Origin: Sinanaerobacter chloroacetimidivorans
Lineage (GTDB): Bacteria; Bacillota; Clostridia; Peptostreptococcales; Anaerovoracaceae
Assembly (NCBI RefSeq): GCF_018128545.1
Contig: NZ_JAGSND010000005.1
Span: 99,468 to 163,467, forward strand
Reading direction: 5' to 3'
Length of the DNA: 64,000 nucleotides
The translations under genes and the position numbers were made by a program. The number at the start of each line of letters is the position of its first letter. Position 1 is the first letter of the stretch. Shown one piece after another: positions 27,762-37,307 of the stretch. The notes beneath the pieces are model-generated. The model saw only the letters and a program-made list of their open reading frames with translations, was not told the DNA's origin and searched no databases.

Positions 27762-29141
27762 ATGAATAATAATAATGAAGTCGTTATCGGCCAACCAAAA
27801 CAGTGGGGCAGTATGTATGGATTTCTAATGTCAGCAATCGGTTATGCAGTGGGTCTAGGTGCTATTTGGAGATTTCCGTACTTGATCGGAAGCAATGGCG
27901 GAGGAATTTTCCTTGTTGTGATGTTAGTCATGTCCCTATTAATTGCGGTACCTTTGATTATCTGCGAACTGACCTTAGGCAGAAGTTCCGGTAGAACAGG
28001 TATTGTAGGAATGGAAGCGTTAGCAGGTAAAAAAAGTCCTTGGGTAGCCATCGGATGGTTCGGTGCTATTGCGGCTACGTTACTTATGTCTTACTATGTT
28101 ATGATTGCAGGAAATGTTGCACATTATTTCTTCTTATCTGTGATGGGTTCCTTCAAAGGAACCACAGGCGCGGATATGGCCCCGATGTTTAATGGCTTAA
28201 TGGCGAATACGCCTCTGATTCTGTTCTATAATGCAGCATTACTTGCCTTGGCAGCTTTTATAATTTCAAAAGGTGTAAAGGGTGGAATCGAAGCTTTTGC
28301 TAAAGTCGCGCTGCCGATTTTATTTCTCTTTCTCGTTATACTGGCAATTAAATCTTTGACCCTTTCAGGCGCAGGAGAAGCAATGAGATGGTTCCTGACA
28401 CCTGACATTTCAAAACTTACGCCTGCTGTACTGTTAAGCGCTTTATCACAAACCTTCTTTCTTGCTGGAGTGGGTCTGTCCTCAGCCTTCGTATTTGGAA
28501 GTTATTTGAAAGAGGATGCCAACGTGGCGAGATCCGGGGTCATCATCGTTATGTCAAATATGGTGGTTGCACTTCTTGCCGGAACAGCAATATTCCCTGC
28601 AGTTTTCACCTACGGCGTAGAACCTTCCTCGGGGAGTTCCCTGGTATTTCAAACAATGCCGATGATGTTTGAGAACATGGCAGGAGGCAGAATATTCGGA
28701 AGCCTATTCTTCCTGTTATTGTTTATTGCTGCCTTTACATCTGTATTGGGATTGGTTGAAGGCATCGTAGCAACTTTTGCAGATAAGTTCGAGATGGATC
28801 GGAAGAAAATGACGTGGATTATGGTTTCAATCATGTTCGTTATCGGCTTAATCCCAGTGTTGGTTTACTCACCGGTTCTAGGTAACGTTACACTATTTGG
28901 TAAGGACTTATATACAGATCTTGACTTTTTGGCAATGTCTATTCTGGTTCCAGTCGGGGGATTGATGATCTCGCTTTATGCCGCTTGGAAATTCGGATTT
29001 GAACGTCTTATGAAAGACGTAAATAGTAGTGCGAATTCCTTTAAAGTCACAACAATTTGGAAACCGCTATTGGCGATCATCTGTCCTATTATCATAACGA
29101 TCGTTATTATCGTCGGAATCCAGTCGGTCTACTTTGCATAA
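27762..29141 (+). CDS. sodium-dependent transporter (neurotransmitter:sodium symporter family)
   Basis: LeuT-fold symporter that imports amino acids or related compounds with Na+. The 459-residue membrane protein has about 11-12 hydrophobic segments and the family signature GYAVGLGAIWRFPYLIGSNGGG near residue 27, which contains the sodium and substrate sites around the broken first helix. It follows the amine dehydrogenase genes, so it probably brings in their substrate. Bacterial members transport leucine, tryptophan, tyrosine or others; the substrate here cannot be told. Confidence 0.92.
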   Translation: MNNNNEVVIGQPKQWGSMYGFLMSAIGYAVGLGAIWRFPYLIGSNGGGIFLVVMLVMSLLIAVPLIICELTLGRSSGRTGIVGMEALAGKKSPWVAIGWFGAIAATLLMSYYVMIAGNVAHYFFLSVMGSFKGTTGADMAPMFNGLMANTPLILFYNAALLALAAFIISKGVKGGIEAFAKVALPILFLFLVILAIKSLTLSGAGEAMRWFLTPDISKLTPAVLLSALSQTFFLAGVGLSSAFVFGSYLKEDANVARSGVIIVMSNMVVALLAGTAIFPAVFTYGVEPSSGSSLVFQTMPMMFENMAGGRIFGSLFFLLLFIAAFTSVLGLVEGIVATFADKFEMDRKKMTWIMVSIMFVIGLIPVLVYSPVLGNVTLFGKDLYTDLDFLAMSILVPVGGLMISLYAAWKFGFERLMKDVNSSANSFKVTTIWKPLLAIICPIIITIVIIVGIQSVYFA

Positions 29142-29237
29142 AGAAATTCCATGCCTAACGGAACTACAGTTCTAAAATAAATAAAATTACTGAAACACCA
29201 TGATGTGTTCATGGGTAAAAAGAGAAAGGCGGCAAAA

Positions 29238-30029
29238 ATGGATAAAAGACTTAAGAACAGACAATTTGGATATCTGACTCCGGAAAATAATTCTGTTGTG
29301 ATAAACATGCAAGATCATCAACAGATCAGCGGATATTCAGTGGGTATTATCTACATCGAAGATGTTTTTTACCCAATGGTTCCAGGCAACGTTGTAAATG
29401 CTTATACCTATGACTTCCCAGTGAGAATGAGAGGGGTTCCTAATTTAGATATCGACCGTCTTTTTAGAGCGGATCCTACAATTGGCGATGATATCATTGC
29501 ACTTGGAAAACACATGATAGAAAAAGAAGGCATTAGAGCACTATGTTCGGCCTGCGGTTTCTTTGGCAATTTCCATAAACAGGTTTCTGCTGCTCTGGAT
29601 ATTCCTGTAGCACTATCCAGTTTGGTGCAAATTCCATGGATAAAGGCTATTATCAAGCCTGGCCAGAAAATAGGCGTACTCACAGCAGATGCTTCCTCTT
29701 TAACTGATAAATTGCTGGAAAATTGCTTTATAGACGACCCGAATCTATTAGTGGTAAAGGATTTGAGGCACGGAGAGGAGTTTTCGGCCATTCTTGAATA
29801 CAGAGGGCAATTTGATAATGGAAAAGTCCGAGAGGAAGTGGTCAGCGCTGCATTAGAACTTCTAGAGGGCGACGATGATATCGGTGCCATCCTTCTGGAG
29901 TGCAGCGATATGCCTCCTTATGCTTACGCAGTTCAGCAAGCCACGCAGCTTCCCGTATTTGACTTCATAACATTGATAAAATGGTTACATAACGGAACAA
30001 CTCAAAAACCATACTACGGTCACATATAA
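29238..30029 (+). CDS. Asp/Glu/hydantoin racemase superfamily protein
   Basis: The 263-residue protein (start MDKRLKNRQ behind AAAGGCGG; an upstream GTG at 29205 and ATG at 29211 are alternatives) has the two cysteine motifs expected of cofactor-free racemases and related isomerases/decarboxylases: CSACGFFG in the middle and LLECSDMPPYA near the C-terminus. Such proteins racemise amino acids or hydantoins or act on malonate-type acids. Beside a DAO-type dehydrogenase it could supply the oxidisable enantiomer. A strong terminator follows, so it seems to end the unit that begins at 24105. Confidence 0.75.
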   Translation: MDKRLKNRQFGYLTPENNSVVINMQDHQQISGYSVGIIYIEDVFYPMVPGNVVNAYTYDFPVRMRGVPNLDIDRLFRADPTIGDDIIALGKHMIEKEGIRALCSACGFFGNFHKQVSAALDIPVALSSLVQIPWIKAIIKPGQKIGVLTADASSLTDKLLENCFIDDPNLLVVKDLRHGEEFSAILEYRGQFDNGKVREEVVSAALELLEGDDDIGAILLECSDMPPYAYAVQQATQLPVFDFITLIKWLHNGTTQKPYYGHI

Positions 30030-30038
30030 GAATGCAAT

Positions 30039-30080
30039 ATAATGGGGCACATGTTTTGAAAGCTGTGCTCCATTATTTTT
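30039..30080 (+). terminator. rho-independent terminator after the racemase-like gene
   Basis: AATGGGGCACA (30041-30051) pairs with TGTGCTCCATT (30064-30074, one G-T pair) and is followed by a T-run. Confidence 0.85.
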
Positions 30081-30177
30081 AAGATTGACATAGAATGCAG
30101 TCAAAAAATTGACTAGATTGATTAAAGTAATTTTGAAAATAAGGATTACGATTCGTAAGTTGATATAGGGAAAGCAG

Positions 30178-31866
30178 GTGGATACATTGGGAATGATAAA
30201 TGGCGGTAGTCTATTTGCAAAGGCATTAAAAAACGAGGGCGTAGAGCAGATATTTACAATCTGTGGAGGTCAAATAATGCCTCTCATTTATGGATGTAGA
30301 GCAGAAGGTATCGCAGTTATTGATGTGAGGCATGAGAACGCAGGCGTCTATGCAGCAGATGCTTATGCCAGAATGACAGGGAAACCTGGTGTGGTTGTAA
30401 CAACAGTAACCCCCGGAGTACTGCAGACAATGCAAGGAATCGCAGAAGCAAGAGCGGCAAATTCTCCAGTGATTTTAATTGCGGGTTCCATTGGCCTTGG
30501 GGATTCTGATACAGGTGCAGAACAAGATTTCGATACTTATCATATTTTAAAGACGAATGTACTTTGGTCGGCTAGAGTATACGGCACAAAACGAATTCCA
30601 GAGTATGTCTCAAAAGCGTTTCGGATAGCGCTAGATTCAATACCAGGACCTGTTTATCTTGAATGTCCGGTCAATATTATGAAAGGAAATGTGGAAGAGA
30701 AATCTGTAGAATTCCCCAGCATGTCACGCACTGCAGCACAGCCCTTTGGCGATCCTCACTTAATTTGCAAGGCAGCAGACCTGTTGATGAAAGCAGAATC
30801 ACCCGTGATTGTAGTGGGTGATATAAGCATTTATTCTAAGCAATACGGGGAAGCAGTGAAGGAATTAGCACATTATTTAGGCATTCCTGTATTTGCAACA
30901 ACAATGGCACGTGGCACCTTTGGAGATGAGGATGATGAATTATTTGCCATTGGCGAAGGAGCTCTTTCAGAAGCAGATGTAATCCTGACCCTTTGTGTTA
31001 ATATGAATTTCAGATTAAACTTCGGCAAAGCGCCCATGGTAAATTCAAATGCAAAATTCATTCAGGTTCATCCCAATATCACCAAGATTGGATTTAATGC
31101 CCCGGCACATATAGGAATTGTAGCCGGAGCCGGTGCCTGCGCAAAACAGATCCTTGAAGAAATAAAATCAAAGGTAGATGCTTGTAAAAACGTCAAGTGG
31201 ATTGAAAGGGCAGCAGAACTACATACAGCCCAGCGACAAGAATGGACAGACGGTTATCAATTTAAAAATATCATTCCAATGCATCCGGCAAGGTGTGCGG
31301 AGCAAGTCGGAAAATTTCTTGATACGTATGGAAGGGATTGGTCTGTTGTATGCGACGGAGGCGACTCTTACGAATGGATAATGCGAGCAGTAAAAGTACA
31401 TAGACCAGGGCAAATTGTTGGCTATGGTGCAAATGGAACGATCGGAACGGGGCAAGGATTTGCAATGGGTGCTTGGATGGCTCATAAGAAACCCGTGTTA
31501 CTATATACCGGGGATGGAAGTGTGGGCTTTTATGCAATGGAATTCGATACAATGGAGCGCCACGATATGCAGGTTATCTGTGTGATTGCCAACGATTCTC
31601 AATGGGGAATGGTAAAGATGGCTGAAACTCTTAGAAACCCAGCAGAGACTAAAAAAGGGTATATTGCCACCGCACTTCCTTATCTGAGGCAATATCAGAA
31701 ACTGTCTGAAGTCTGGAATGGATACGGAGAACTTGTTAAAGATGTCAATGAGATCATACCGGCAATAAAAAGGGCTTATGCATCAGGAAAACCTTCGATT
31801 ATTAATGTGGAGGTTCATGATGAGTACCCCTGCCCGTTCACAAGAGCCTATGGATGTGGCGGTTAA
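30178..31866 (+). CDS. thiamine diphosphate-dependent enzyme (acetolactate synthase/2-hydroxyacyl-CoA lyase-like)
   Basis: The 562-residue protein has the three ThDP-enzyme domains: an N-terminal PYR domain with the catalytic glutamate in RHENAGVYAADAYAR (near residue 44), a central domain, and a C-terminal PP domain with the GDGSVGFY...NDSQWG magnesium/ThDP motif (about 447-480). Family members make or break carbon bonds next to a carbonyl: acetolactate synthase, benzoylformate or oxalyl-CoA decarboxylase, 2-hydroxyacyl-CoA lyase. No small ALS regulatory subunit is nearby, which argues against isoleucine/valine biosynthesis. The first codon is GTG at 30178; ATG at 30193 is an alternative. 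Confidence 0.82.
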   Translation: MDTLGMINGGSLFAKALKNEGVEQIFTICGGQIMPLIYGCRAEGIAVIDVRHENAGVYAADAYARMTGKPGVVVTTVTPGVLQTMQGIAEARAANSPVILIAGSIGLGDSDTGAEQDFDTYHILKTNVLWSARVYGTKRIPEYVSKAFRIALDSIPGPVYLECPVNIMKGNVEEKSVEFPSMSRTAAQPFGDPHLICKAADLLMKAESPVIVVGDISIYSKQYGEAVKELAHYLGIPVFATTMARGTFGDEDDELFAIGEGALSEADVILTLCVNMNFRLNFGKAPMVNSNAKFIQVHPNITKIGFNAPAHIGIVAGAGACAKQILEEIKSKVDACKNVKWIERAAELHTAQRQEWTDGYQFKNIIPMHPARCAEQVGKFLDTYGRDWSVVCDGGDSYEWIMRAVKVHRPGQIVGYGANGTIGTGQGFAMGAWMAHKKPVLLYTGDGSVGFYAMEFDTMERHDMQVICVIANDSQWGMVKMAETLRNPAETKKGYIATALPYLRQYQKLSEVWNGYGELVKDVNEIIPAIKRAYASGKPSIINVEVHDEYPCPFTRAYGCGG

Positions 31867-31934
31867 TTTGTCCCGTGTAATGGGAATATAAATAAGTTTG
31901 TCATAACTTACAATATAACCTAGGAGGCCTGCAG

Positions 31935-33905
31935 ATGTGTCTTTTATTTGAAAAGGGAAAGATAGGAAGCCTTTTCTTAAAAAACAAAATTATCATGACT
32001 GCTGTTCATACAGGTTTTTCCCTGGAGGAGGAAACCAGATTTCTGGAACGTAGAGCAAAGGGCGGAGCCGCCGCTGTCACAGCAGTAATGGGAGTATCGG
32101 GAACAGGGGCTTCCGGAAATATGTGTGTTTTAGAAGAAACTATTATTGAACCGCTCCGTAAAATGTCAAAAACAATTCACCGGGAATCAGGAAAGCTGAT
32201 TGTTCAGCTTTTCCATGCAGGAAGGAATGGATGCGTCGCAATGCTTGCAGATCCGACGGCAGTTCCGGTTGCTCCGTCTTCCATACCTTCTCCGATTTAT
32301 AGAACCATACCCCTTGAATTGACTGAGGAGGGAATTCAAAATATTATTAAGGAATTCGGGGTAGCTGCCGGGGTATGCAAGGCTGCTTGCGTTGATGCGG
32401 TAGAAATCAGCTGTAGTGCCGGATATCTTCTTTCCCAATTTATTTCCCCGCTTACAAATAAAAGGGAAGATGGGTATGGAGGATCACTAAAGAACAGACT
32501 CCGATTTCCTATAGAAGTGGTAAAGGAAGTCCGAAAGGTCGTTGGATCCTTTTATCCTGTCATCCTTAGAGTCTCCGCAAGCGATATGCTAGGGGGCTAT
32601 GGATTGGAAGAAACCATTGCCTTGATTCGATCAGTGGAACGGGAGATCGATGCAGTGAATGTCACAGGGGGCTGGCATGAATCAGAAGTCCCCCAGATTT
32701 CTATGCATCTGCCGGAGGGAGGCTTTGCTTTTCTGGCCAGAGCTGTAAAACAGCAGGTGGACATACCTGTCATTGCCTGCAATCGAATTAATAATGAAGA
32801 AACAGCCAGACAAATCCTTGAAGAAGGATGTGCAGATTTTGTCGGTTGCGCAAGAGCTTTTATTATAGATAGTGATTTTGTCAATAAAATGAAAAACGGG
32901 ACTCCATATAGAAGGTGCATCGGCTGTAATAAGGGATGCATTGAGCGTATATTGAAGCACCAAAAAATATGCTGTATCTTCAATCCCGAAGTAGGAAGAG
33001 AGACTTGGGAGAAGTCTTGCCCGGATTCGGCAAGGAGGGTGCTGGTAGTGGGAGGCGGGCCGGCGGGTATGGAATCCGCCCTACAGTATGCAAAAAAGGG
33101 TCACGAGGTTAGGCTTTGCACGAATGAAAACATGGTAGGTGGACTGTTGCATGTGGCAGCCAAAGCGCCTTATAAAAAAACGATTGCTGGAAACATCAAG
33201 GCTATGAGAAGTGAACTTGAGTATTTCAAGGTGCAAGTGTGCTGCAGTACCGAAGTGAATGGAGGTTACGTCGAAAGCTACAATCCGGATTTGGTTATCG
33301 TTGCCACAGGAAGCCGACCTATGATACCACTGATTCCAGGTATTGACCAGCCGCATGTTTATACGGCACAGCAGGTATTAAAAGGTGGAGATAAATTGAT
33401 AGCGGAGCTTTTAAAAGGAAAGGTTTTGATTGTTGGGGGCGGCTCCGTAGGACTTGAAACTGCACTGTACTTATCCGGTAAATCTGACTTATATGCAAAA
33501 AGCCGTAAATTTCTCTCGCACCGTGTAAAGCCTGAAATCAAAGAATTGCTGAGAAGCCCATCAAATATTACGATTGTTGATATTGCAGAGAAAATGGGGG
33601 GTGACCTTGGAGGGTTAAGAAGATTCATGCTAAAGGAATTGGAGGAATATAACATCAATCTCATTGCGAGTACCAGAGTGGAAGATATACGGGAAGGAAC
33701 CGTAACCATCAGTATCAATGGGAAAGAAAATATACTGGAGACGGATTATGTGATTCTGGCAGCAGGTTATCAGCCACAGGGAAAAGTGCTGATAGACTGG
33801 CTGACATCCAACCGGCAGTATCCTTATCAGGTAATCGGCGATGCCCAAAGGATAGGGGGCATTGGAAAAGCTTTGAATGATGCGTATGAACTGGTAAATG
33901 TCTGA
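31935..33905 (+). CDS. NADH:flavin oxidoreductase / 2,4-dienoyl-CoA reductase-like enzyme
   Basis: Large enoate-reductase-type flavoprotein: an N-terminal FMN TIM barrel of the Old Yellow Enzyme family (about 1-320), a [4Fe-4S] motif CIGCNKGCIERI followed by a fourth cysteine, and a C-terminal FAD/NAD(P) domain with VVGGGPAGMESALQYAKKG and a second GGGSVGLETAL motif. At 656 residues it matches 2,4-dienoyl-CoA reductase, 2-enoate reductase and BaiCD/BaiH. It would reduce an activated C=C bond. AGGAGG precedes the ATG, and it likely shares an operon with the ThDP enzyme. The substrate is unknown. Confidence 0.88.
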   Translation: MCLLFEKGKIGSLFLKNKIIMTAVHTGFSLEEETRFLERRAKGGAAAVTAVMGVSGTGASGNMCVLEETIIEPLRKMSKTIHRESGKLIVQLFHAGRNGCVAMLADPTAVPVAPSSIPSPIYRTIPLELTEEGIQNIIKEFGVAAGVCKAACVDAVEISCSAGYLLSQFISPLTNKREDGYGGSLKNRLRFPIEVVKEVRKVVGSFYPVILRVSASDMLGGYGLEETIALIRSVEREIDAVNVTGGWHESEVPQISMHLPEGGFAFLARAVKQQVDIPVIACNRINNEETARQILEEGCADFVGCARAFIIDSDFVNKMKNGTPYRRCIGCNKGCIERILKHQKICCIFNPEVGRETWEKSCPDSARRVLVVGGGPAGMESALQYAKKGHEVRLCTNENMVGGLLHVAAKAPYKKTIAGNIKAMRSELEYFKVQVCCSTEVNGGYVESYNPDLVIVATGSRPMIPLIPGIDQPHVYTAQQVLKGGDKLIAELLKGKVLIVGGGSVGLETALYLSGKSDLYAKSRKFLSHRVKPEIKELLRSPSNITIVDIAEKMGGDLGGLRRFMLKELEEYNINLIASTRVEDIREGTVTISINGKENILETDYVILAAGYQPQGKVLIDWLTSNRQYPYQVIGDAQRIGGIGKALNDAYELVNV

Positions 33906-33955
33906 TCAGACAGTTGATTTTATCAAAATCTAAAAAAGCAGATACCGACCTCTTA

Positions 33956-33995
33956 AAAAGGCAGAAGTACCATTTATGGTCTTCTGCCTTTTCAT
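33956..33995 (+). terminator. rho-independent terminator after the flavoprotein gene
   Basis: AAAAGGCAGAAG (33956-33967) with its complement at 33981-33992 and an inner ACCAT/ATGGT stem form a long hairpin ending in TTTTCATT. Confidence 0.88.
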
Positions 33996-34021
33996 TGTGC
34001 GGCATTTGCAGATCAGAAGGA

Positions 34022-34035
34022 GGAAATTAATTTCC
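34022..34035. promoter_or_regulatory. 14-bp palindrome upstream of the permease sigma-54 promoter
   Basis: GGAAATTAATTTCC is a perfect palindrome about 86 bases upstream of the -24 element. It may be an enhancer for the response regulator at 39318; this is inferred from position only. Confidence 0.35.
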
Positions 34036-34120
34036 GGAAAATTGAGAACTTTATTTCTAGAATTCACATGCAATATTGAATTTTCAGAATAATTCCAACG
34101 TATTTCGGCTTATTTTCACT

Positions 34121-34137
34121 TTGGCATAGTAATTGCT
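34121..34137 (+). promoter_or_regulatory. sigma-54 (-24/-12) promoter of the permease genes
   Basis: TTGGCAT, five bases, TTGCTTTT matches the sigma-54 consensus apart from one position, and lies 60 bases before the permease start at 34197. No good sigma-A promoter was seen in the same gap. Confidence 0.8.
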
Positions 34138-34196
34138 TTTATATTACCGCGTAAGATCTTATCTTTATATTTTTTATTAACAAAGGAGGTTTTTAA

Positions 34197-35681
34197 ATGA
34201 GTAATGAACCTGTACAACGTGAGAGCTTGAGTAAAGTCTTAAGCCGCAGAGACATTCTCGCTCTGGCATTCGGAACAATGGTCGGCTGGGGCTGGGTTAT
34301 GCTGACAGCCGGCTGGGTAGCCAGTGCCGGCGTATTGGGCGCTATTATTGCTTTCTTGTTCGGCGCAGTTTTATGTATGTTTGTTGGTGCCACCTATGCG
34401 GAACTGACGCCTGCCCTCCCTCTGGCCGGAGGAGAACTGGTTTTCTCCTACAGAGGATTGGGATATTTCTGGTCCTGGTTTACAGCCTGGGCGATCTGCC
34501 TTGCTTACATAGGTGTTGCGGCATGGGAAGGGATTGCTATCTCCACTGCGATCAATTATGTAATTCCGTTTCCGCAGGCAGTTCCGCTGTGGACCCTCAA
34601 TGGCAGTACTGTTTATTTGACCTGGTCTCTGGTAGGAATTATCGGCGCTGCGGTGATTATGCTCATCAATCTGGTAGGGATCAAGCAATCGGCTGTTTTC
34701 CAGACCGTAGGTACTGCCGGACTGATTCTGTCCGGAATTATCTTCTTAACAGGAGGAGCTTTCCTTGGAAGCCCATCCAATATGGAGCCGATGTTCAGCG
34801 GTATTGCTGAAGGCATAGGACCCTGGGCTGGTATTCTCGCCGTTATGATGATGGCCCCCGGAATGTATGTCGGCTTTGATGTAATCCCCCAGTCTGCAGA
34901 GGAAATGAATATCCCTCCAAAGCAGATTGCAAACGTCGTATTCTTATCCATTTTAATGGGAGCCGCTTGGTATATCCTCATGATCACTGCAGCTTCTCTG
35001 TCAGCTCCTGAAGAAGTCAGAAACAGCTTTGCAGGAAGCGTTCCTGTTGCGGAAATCGCCGCTTATGCTTTCGGATCACCTGTCTGGGGCAAGATCATGA
35101 TCGTCGGCGCATTATGCGGTATTGTTACGAGCTGGAACGGATTCTTTATCGGAGCATCCAGAGTTATCTTCTCAATGGGAAGAGCAAAGATGATTCCTGC
35201 TGTCTTTGGTAAAGTAAGTCCGAAGTATGGGACGCCGACTGCTGCTATTCTTCTGGTTGGTATCATCTGCATGATCACTCCGCTGATGGGAAGAAACGCT
35301 CTGGTCTGGTTTGTAGATACGGCATCCTTCGGAACCGTTGTAGCATATCTGATGGTAGCGATCTCCTTTGTATACATCCGCAAGAATGAGCCAAATCTGA
35401 ACAGACCATACAAAAACAAACATCCGATGGTTATAGGCGCAGCCGCGATCATCAGTGCTTTGTTCTTTATTTCCCTGTATCTGCCGTTCGGCCCAAGCGG
35501 TTTGGTTTGGCCGTATGAATGGGCATTTATCCTGTTCTGGGTAATTCTGGGAGTGATCCTTGCAGCAGTTGCTAAGGCCTCTATCGGACCTGTATCCGCT
35601 GCGGAAAGAGAATATCTGATCTTTGGCGAAGAGTATGCTAGAAAAGAAATTATAAAAGATCTGAACAGAAAAATAGGGTAA
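34197..35681 (+). CDS. APC family amino acid permease (first of a tandem pair)
   Basis: Twelve-helix type membrane transporter of 494 residues for amino acids or polyamines. The APC signature appears in the first helix (LAFGTMVGWGWVML) and in VGATYAELTPALPLAGGELVF. AAAGGAGG precedes the ATG. It is about 55-60 percent similar by eye over long stretches (for example FDVIPQSAEEMN and GRAKM motifs) to the permease that follows, so the pair arose by duplication. It is expressed from a sigma-54 promoter, presumably under the kinase/regulator pair at 37300-40682. Substrate unknown. Confidence 0.9.
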   Translation: MSNEPVQRESLSKVLSRRDILALAFGTMVGWGWVMLTAGWVASAGVLGAIIAFLFGAVLCMFVGATYAELTPALPLAGGELVFSYRGLGYFWSWFTAWAICLAYIGVAAWEGIAISTAINYVIPFPQAVPLWTLNGSTVYLTWSLVGIIGAAVIMLINLVGIKQSAVFQTVGTAGLILSGIIFLTGGAFLGSPSNMEPMFSGIAEGIGPWAGILAVMMMAPGMYVGFDVIPQSAEEMNIPPKQIANVVFLSILMGAAWYILMITAASLSAPEEVRNSFAGSVPVAEIAAYAFGSPVWGKIMIVGALCGIVTSWNGFFIGASRVIFSMGRAKMIPAVFGKVSPKYGTPTAAILLVGIICMITPLMGRNALVWFVDTASFGTVVAYLMVAISFVYIRKNEPNLNRPYKNKHPMVIGAAAIISALFFISLYLPFGPSGLVWPYEWAFILFWVILGVILAAVAKASIGPVSAAEREYLIFGEEYARKEIIKDLNRKIG

Positions 35682-35742
35682 GTCAACATTGAAAATTTAT
35701 TGCCATAAAAACTGTATTAAAATTTAAAATAGGTTATCTTTG

Positions 35743-35794
35743 CTAGCAAGTAGGATAGGACTTTGCCATAAGTCCGAATCCTACTTGCTAGTTT
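35743..35794 (+). terminator. large hairpin between the two permease genes
   Basis: CTAGCAAGTAGGAT (35743-35756) pairs perfectly with 35778-35791, with an inner GGACTT/AAGTCC stem. Only a short, interrupted T-run follows, so it may attenuate rather than fully stop transcription. Confidence 0.65.
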
Positions 35795-35840
35795 CTATAT
35801 AAAATGATTTAATGTTACTAGAGTAATTGCGAGGAAAGTG

Positions 35841-37307
35841 ATGACGACAAAGAGAAACATTAAGGGAAGTGTAAGAATGACGCAAGAATCCCATGGATTA
35901 AAAAGAGTGCTGGGAAGAACCGATATCATGACCCTTGCCTTTGGTACTATGGTAGGCTGGGCCTGGGTAATGTTATCGGGATTCTGGATTAAAGAAGCAG
36001 GTGTGCTCGGTTCGTTAACAGCGTTTGGAATCGGAGCGATTTTATGTATTTGCGTTGGTTTGACCTATGCGGAGCTTACCGCGGCCTTGCCGCTGGCAGG
36101 AGGAGAAATGGTATACACCTACCGGGCTTTGGGACAAGGCTTCTCCTGGTTTGTCGGTTGGGCGATATCTTTTGCTTATATTGGTGTGGCTGCCTGGGAG
36201 GGGATTGCCCTGGCCACAGCCATTGATTATATTTTTCCGATTCCACAAATCGGTTATCTCTGGAGTGTAGCGGGCTACTCTGTCTATGCATCATGGTCGG
36301 TGATCGGTATGGTGGCAGCGCTGGTATTGCTGCTGCTCAATCATTTTGGCACCAGAACCACAGCCATTTTTCAGGTGATGACTACTTCCTTTTTGATCAT
36401 GATAGGGCTGATCTTTATCTTTGGGGGAATTACCTTCGGTGACACCTCCAATATGGTTCCGCTCTTTACGAACACGAAAGGAATTATCGCGGTTTTGATC
36501 ATGGTGCCCTCTATGTTTGTTGGATTTGATGTTATTCCCCAATCGGCGGAAGAAATGAATCTGCCCAAAAAGCAGATTGCCAAGGTGTTTATCATTTCCA
36601 TCATCATGGCCTCCCTATGGTACTGCCTGATCATACTGGGAATCAGCTTTGCAGCTCCCCCGGAAATCAGGACCTCAGGGATTGTTCCTGTAGCGGATGC
36701 CATGGCGTACAGTTATGGTTCGGGTATCTTTGGCAAAATACTTATTCTGGGCGGTATTTGCGGAATTATGACCAGTTGGAACGGTTTTATGGTAGGTTCA
36801 ACCAGAATTATCTTTGCCATGGGCAGAGCCAAGATGCTGCCGCCCTTCTTCGGTAAACTCCATTATAAATATAAAACACCCACAGGAGCGATTCTGCTAG
36901 TGGGAGGGATCTGTATCATAGCTCCTCTTCTTGGAAGGAATGCATTGGTCTGGTTTGTGAATACCAGTGCCTTTGCGTCCGTTCTTTCCTACCTGATGGT
37001 AGCTGTATCCTTCCTGCTTTTAAGAATCAGAGAGCCTGACCTGGAGCGCCCATTTAAAGTAAAATACGGAAAATTTATCGGAATTGTCGTTGTGATTTTT
37101 TCCGTAAGTTTTCTTGTTTTTTATACGCCTGCCGGAGGAGTGTCTCTGAAATGGCCTAATGAATGGCTGTTAATTTTGATTTGGGCTTTTATTGGTATAT
37201 TCTTCGCTCTTTGGGCGAAGGGTTCTTATCAAAAAGTTACAAAGCAAGAACGAGAGAATTTGGTTTTTGGAGAAGAATATTCCCGAAAGGAATTTACAGA
37301 TGAATAG
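35841..37307 (+). CDS. APC family amino acid permease (second of a tandem pair)
   Basis: Paralogue of the preceding permease, 488 residues with twelve or so hydrophobic segments; landmarks are LAFGTMVGWAWVMLSG, CVGLTYAELTAALPLAGGEMVY, VGFDVIPQSAEEMNLPKKQ and MGRAKMLPP. The ATG at 35841 is preceded by GAGGA; an ATG at 35877 would align better with the first permease and is possible. The last bases overlap the histidine kinase start (ATGAATAG), so permease and sensor are translationally coupled. This suggests that the sensor responds to, or regulates uptake of, the permease substrate. Confidence 0.9.
   Translation: MTTKRNIKGSVRMTQESHGLKRVLGRTDIMTLAFGTMVGWAWVMLSGFWIKEAGVLGSLTAFGIGAILCICVGLTYAELTAALPLAGGEMVYTYRALGQGFSWFVGWAISFAYIGVAAWEGIALATAIDYIFPIPQIGYLWSVAGYSVYASWSVIGMVAALVLLLLNHFGTRTTAIFQVMTTSFLIMIGLIFIFGGITFGDTSNMVPLFTNTKGIIAVLIMVPSMFVGFDVIPQSAEEMNLPKKQIAKVFIISIIMASLWYCLIILGISFAAPPEIRTSGIVPVADAMAYSYGSGIFGKILILGGICGIMTSWNGFMVGSTRIIFAMGRAKMLPPFFGKLHYKYKTPTGAILLVGGICIIAPLLGRNALVWFVNTSAFASVLSYLMVAVSFLLLRIREPDLERPFKVKYGKFIGIVVVIFSVSFLVFYTPAGGVSLKWPNEWLLILIWAFIGIFFALWAKGSYQKVTKQERENLVFGEEYSRKEFTDE

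Noticed and set aside
35063-35689. 208-codon open frame on the minus strand
   Set aside because: Shadow of the first permease gene, with no start signal and a composition typical of an antisense membrane-protein frame.
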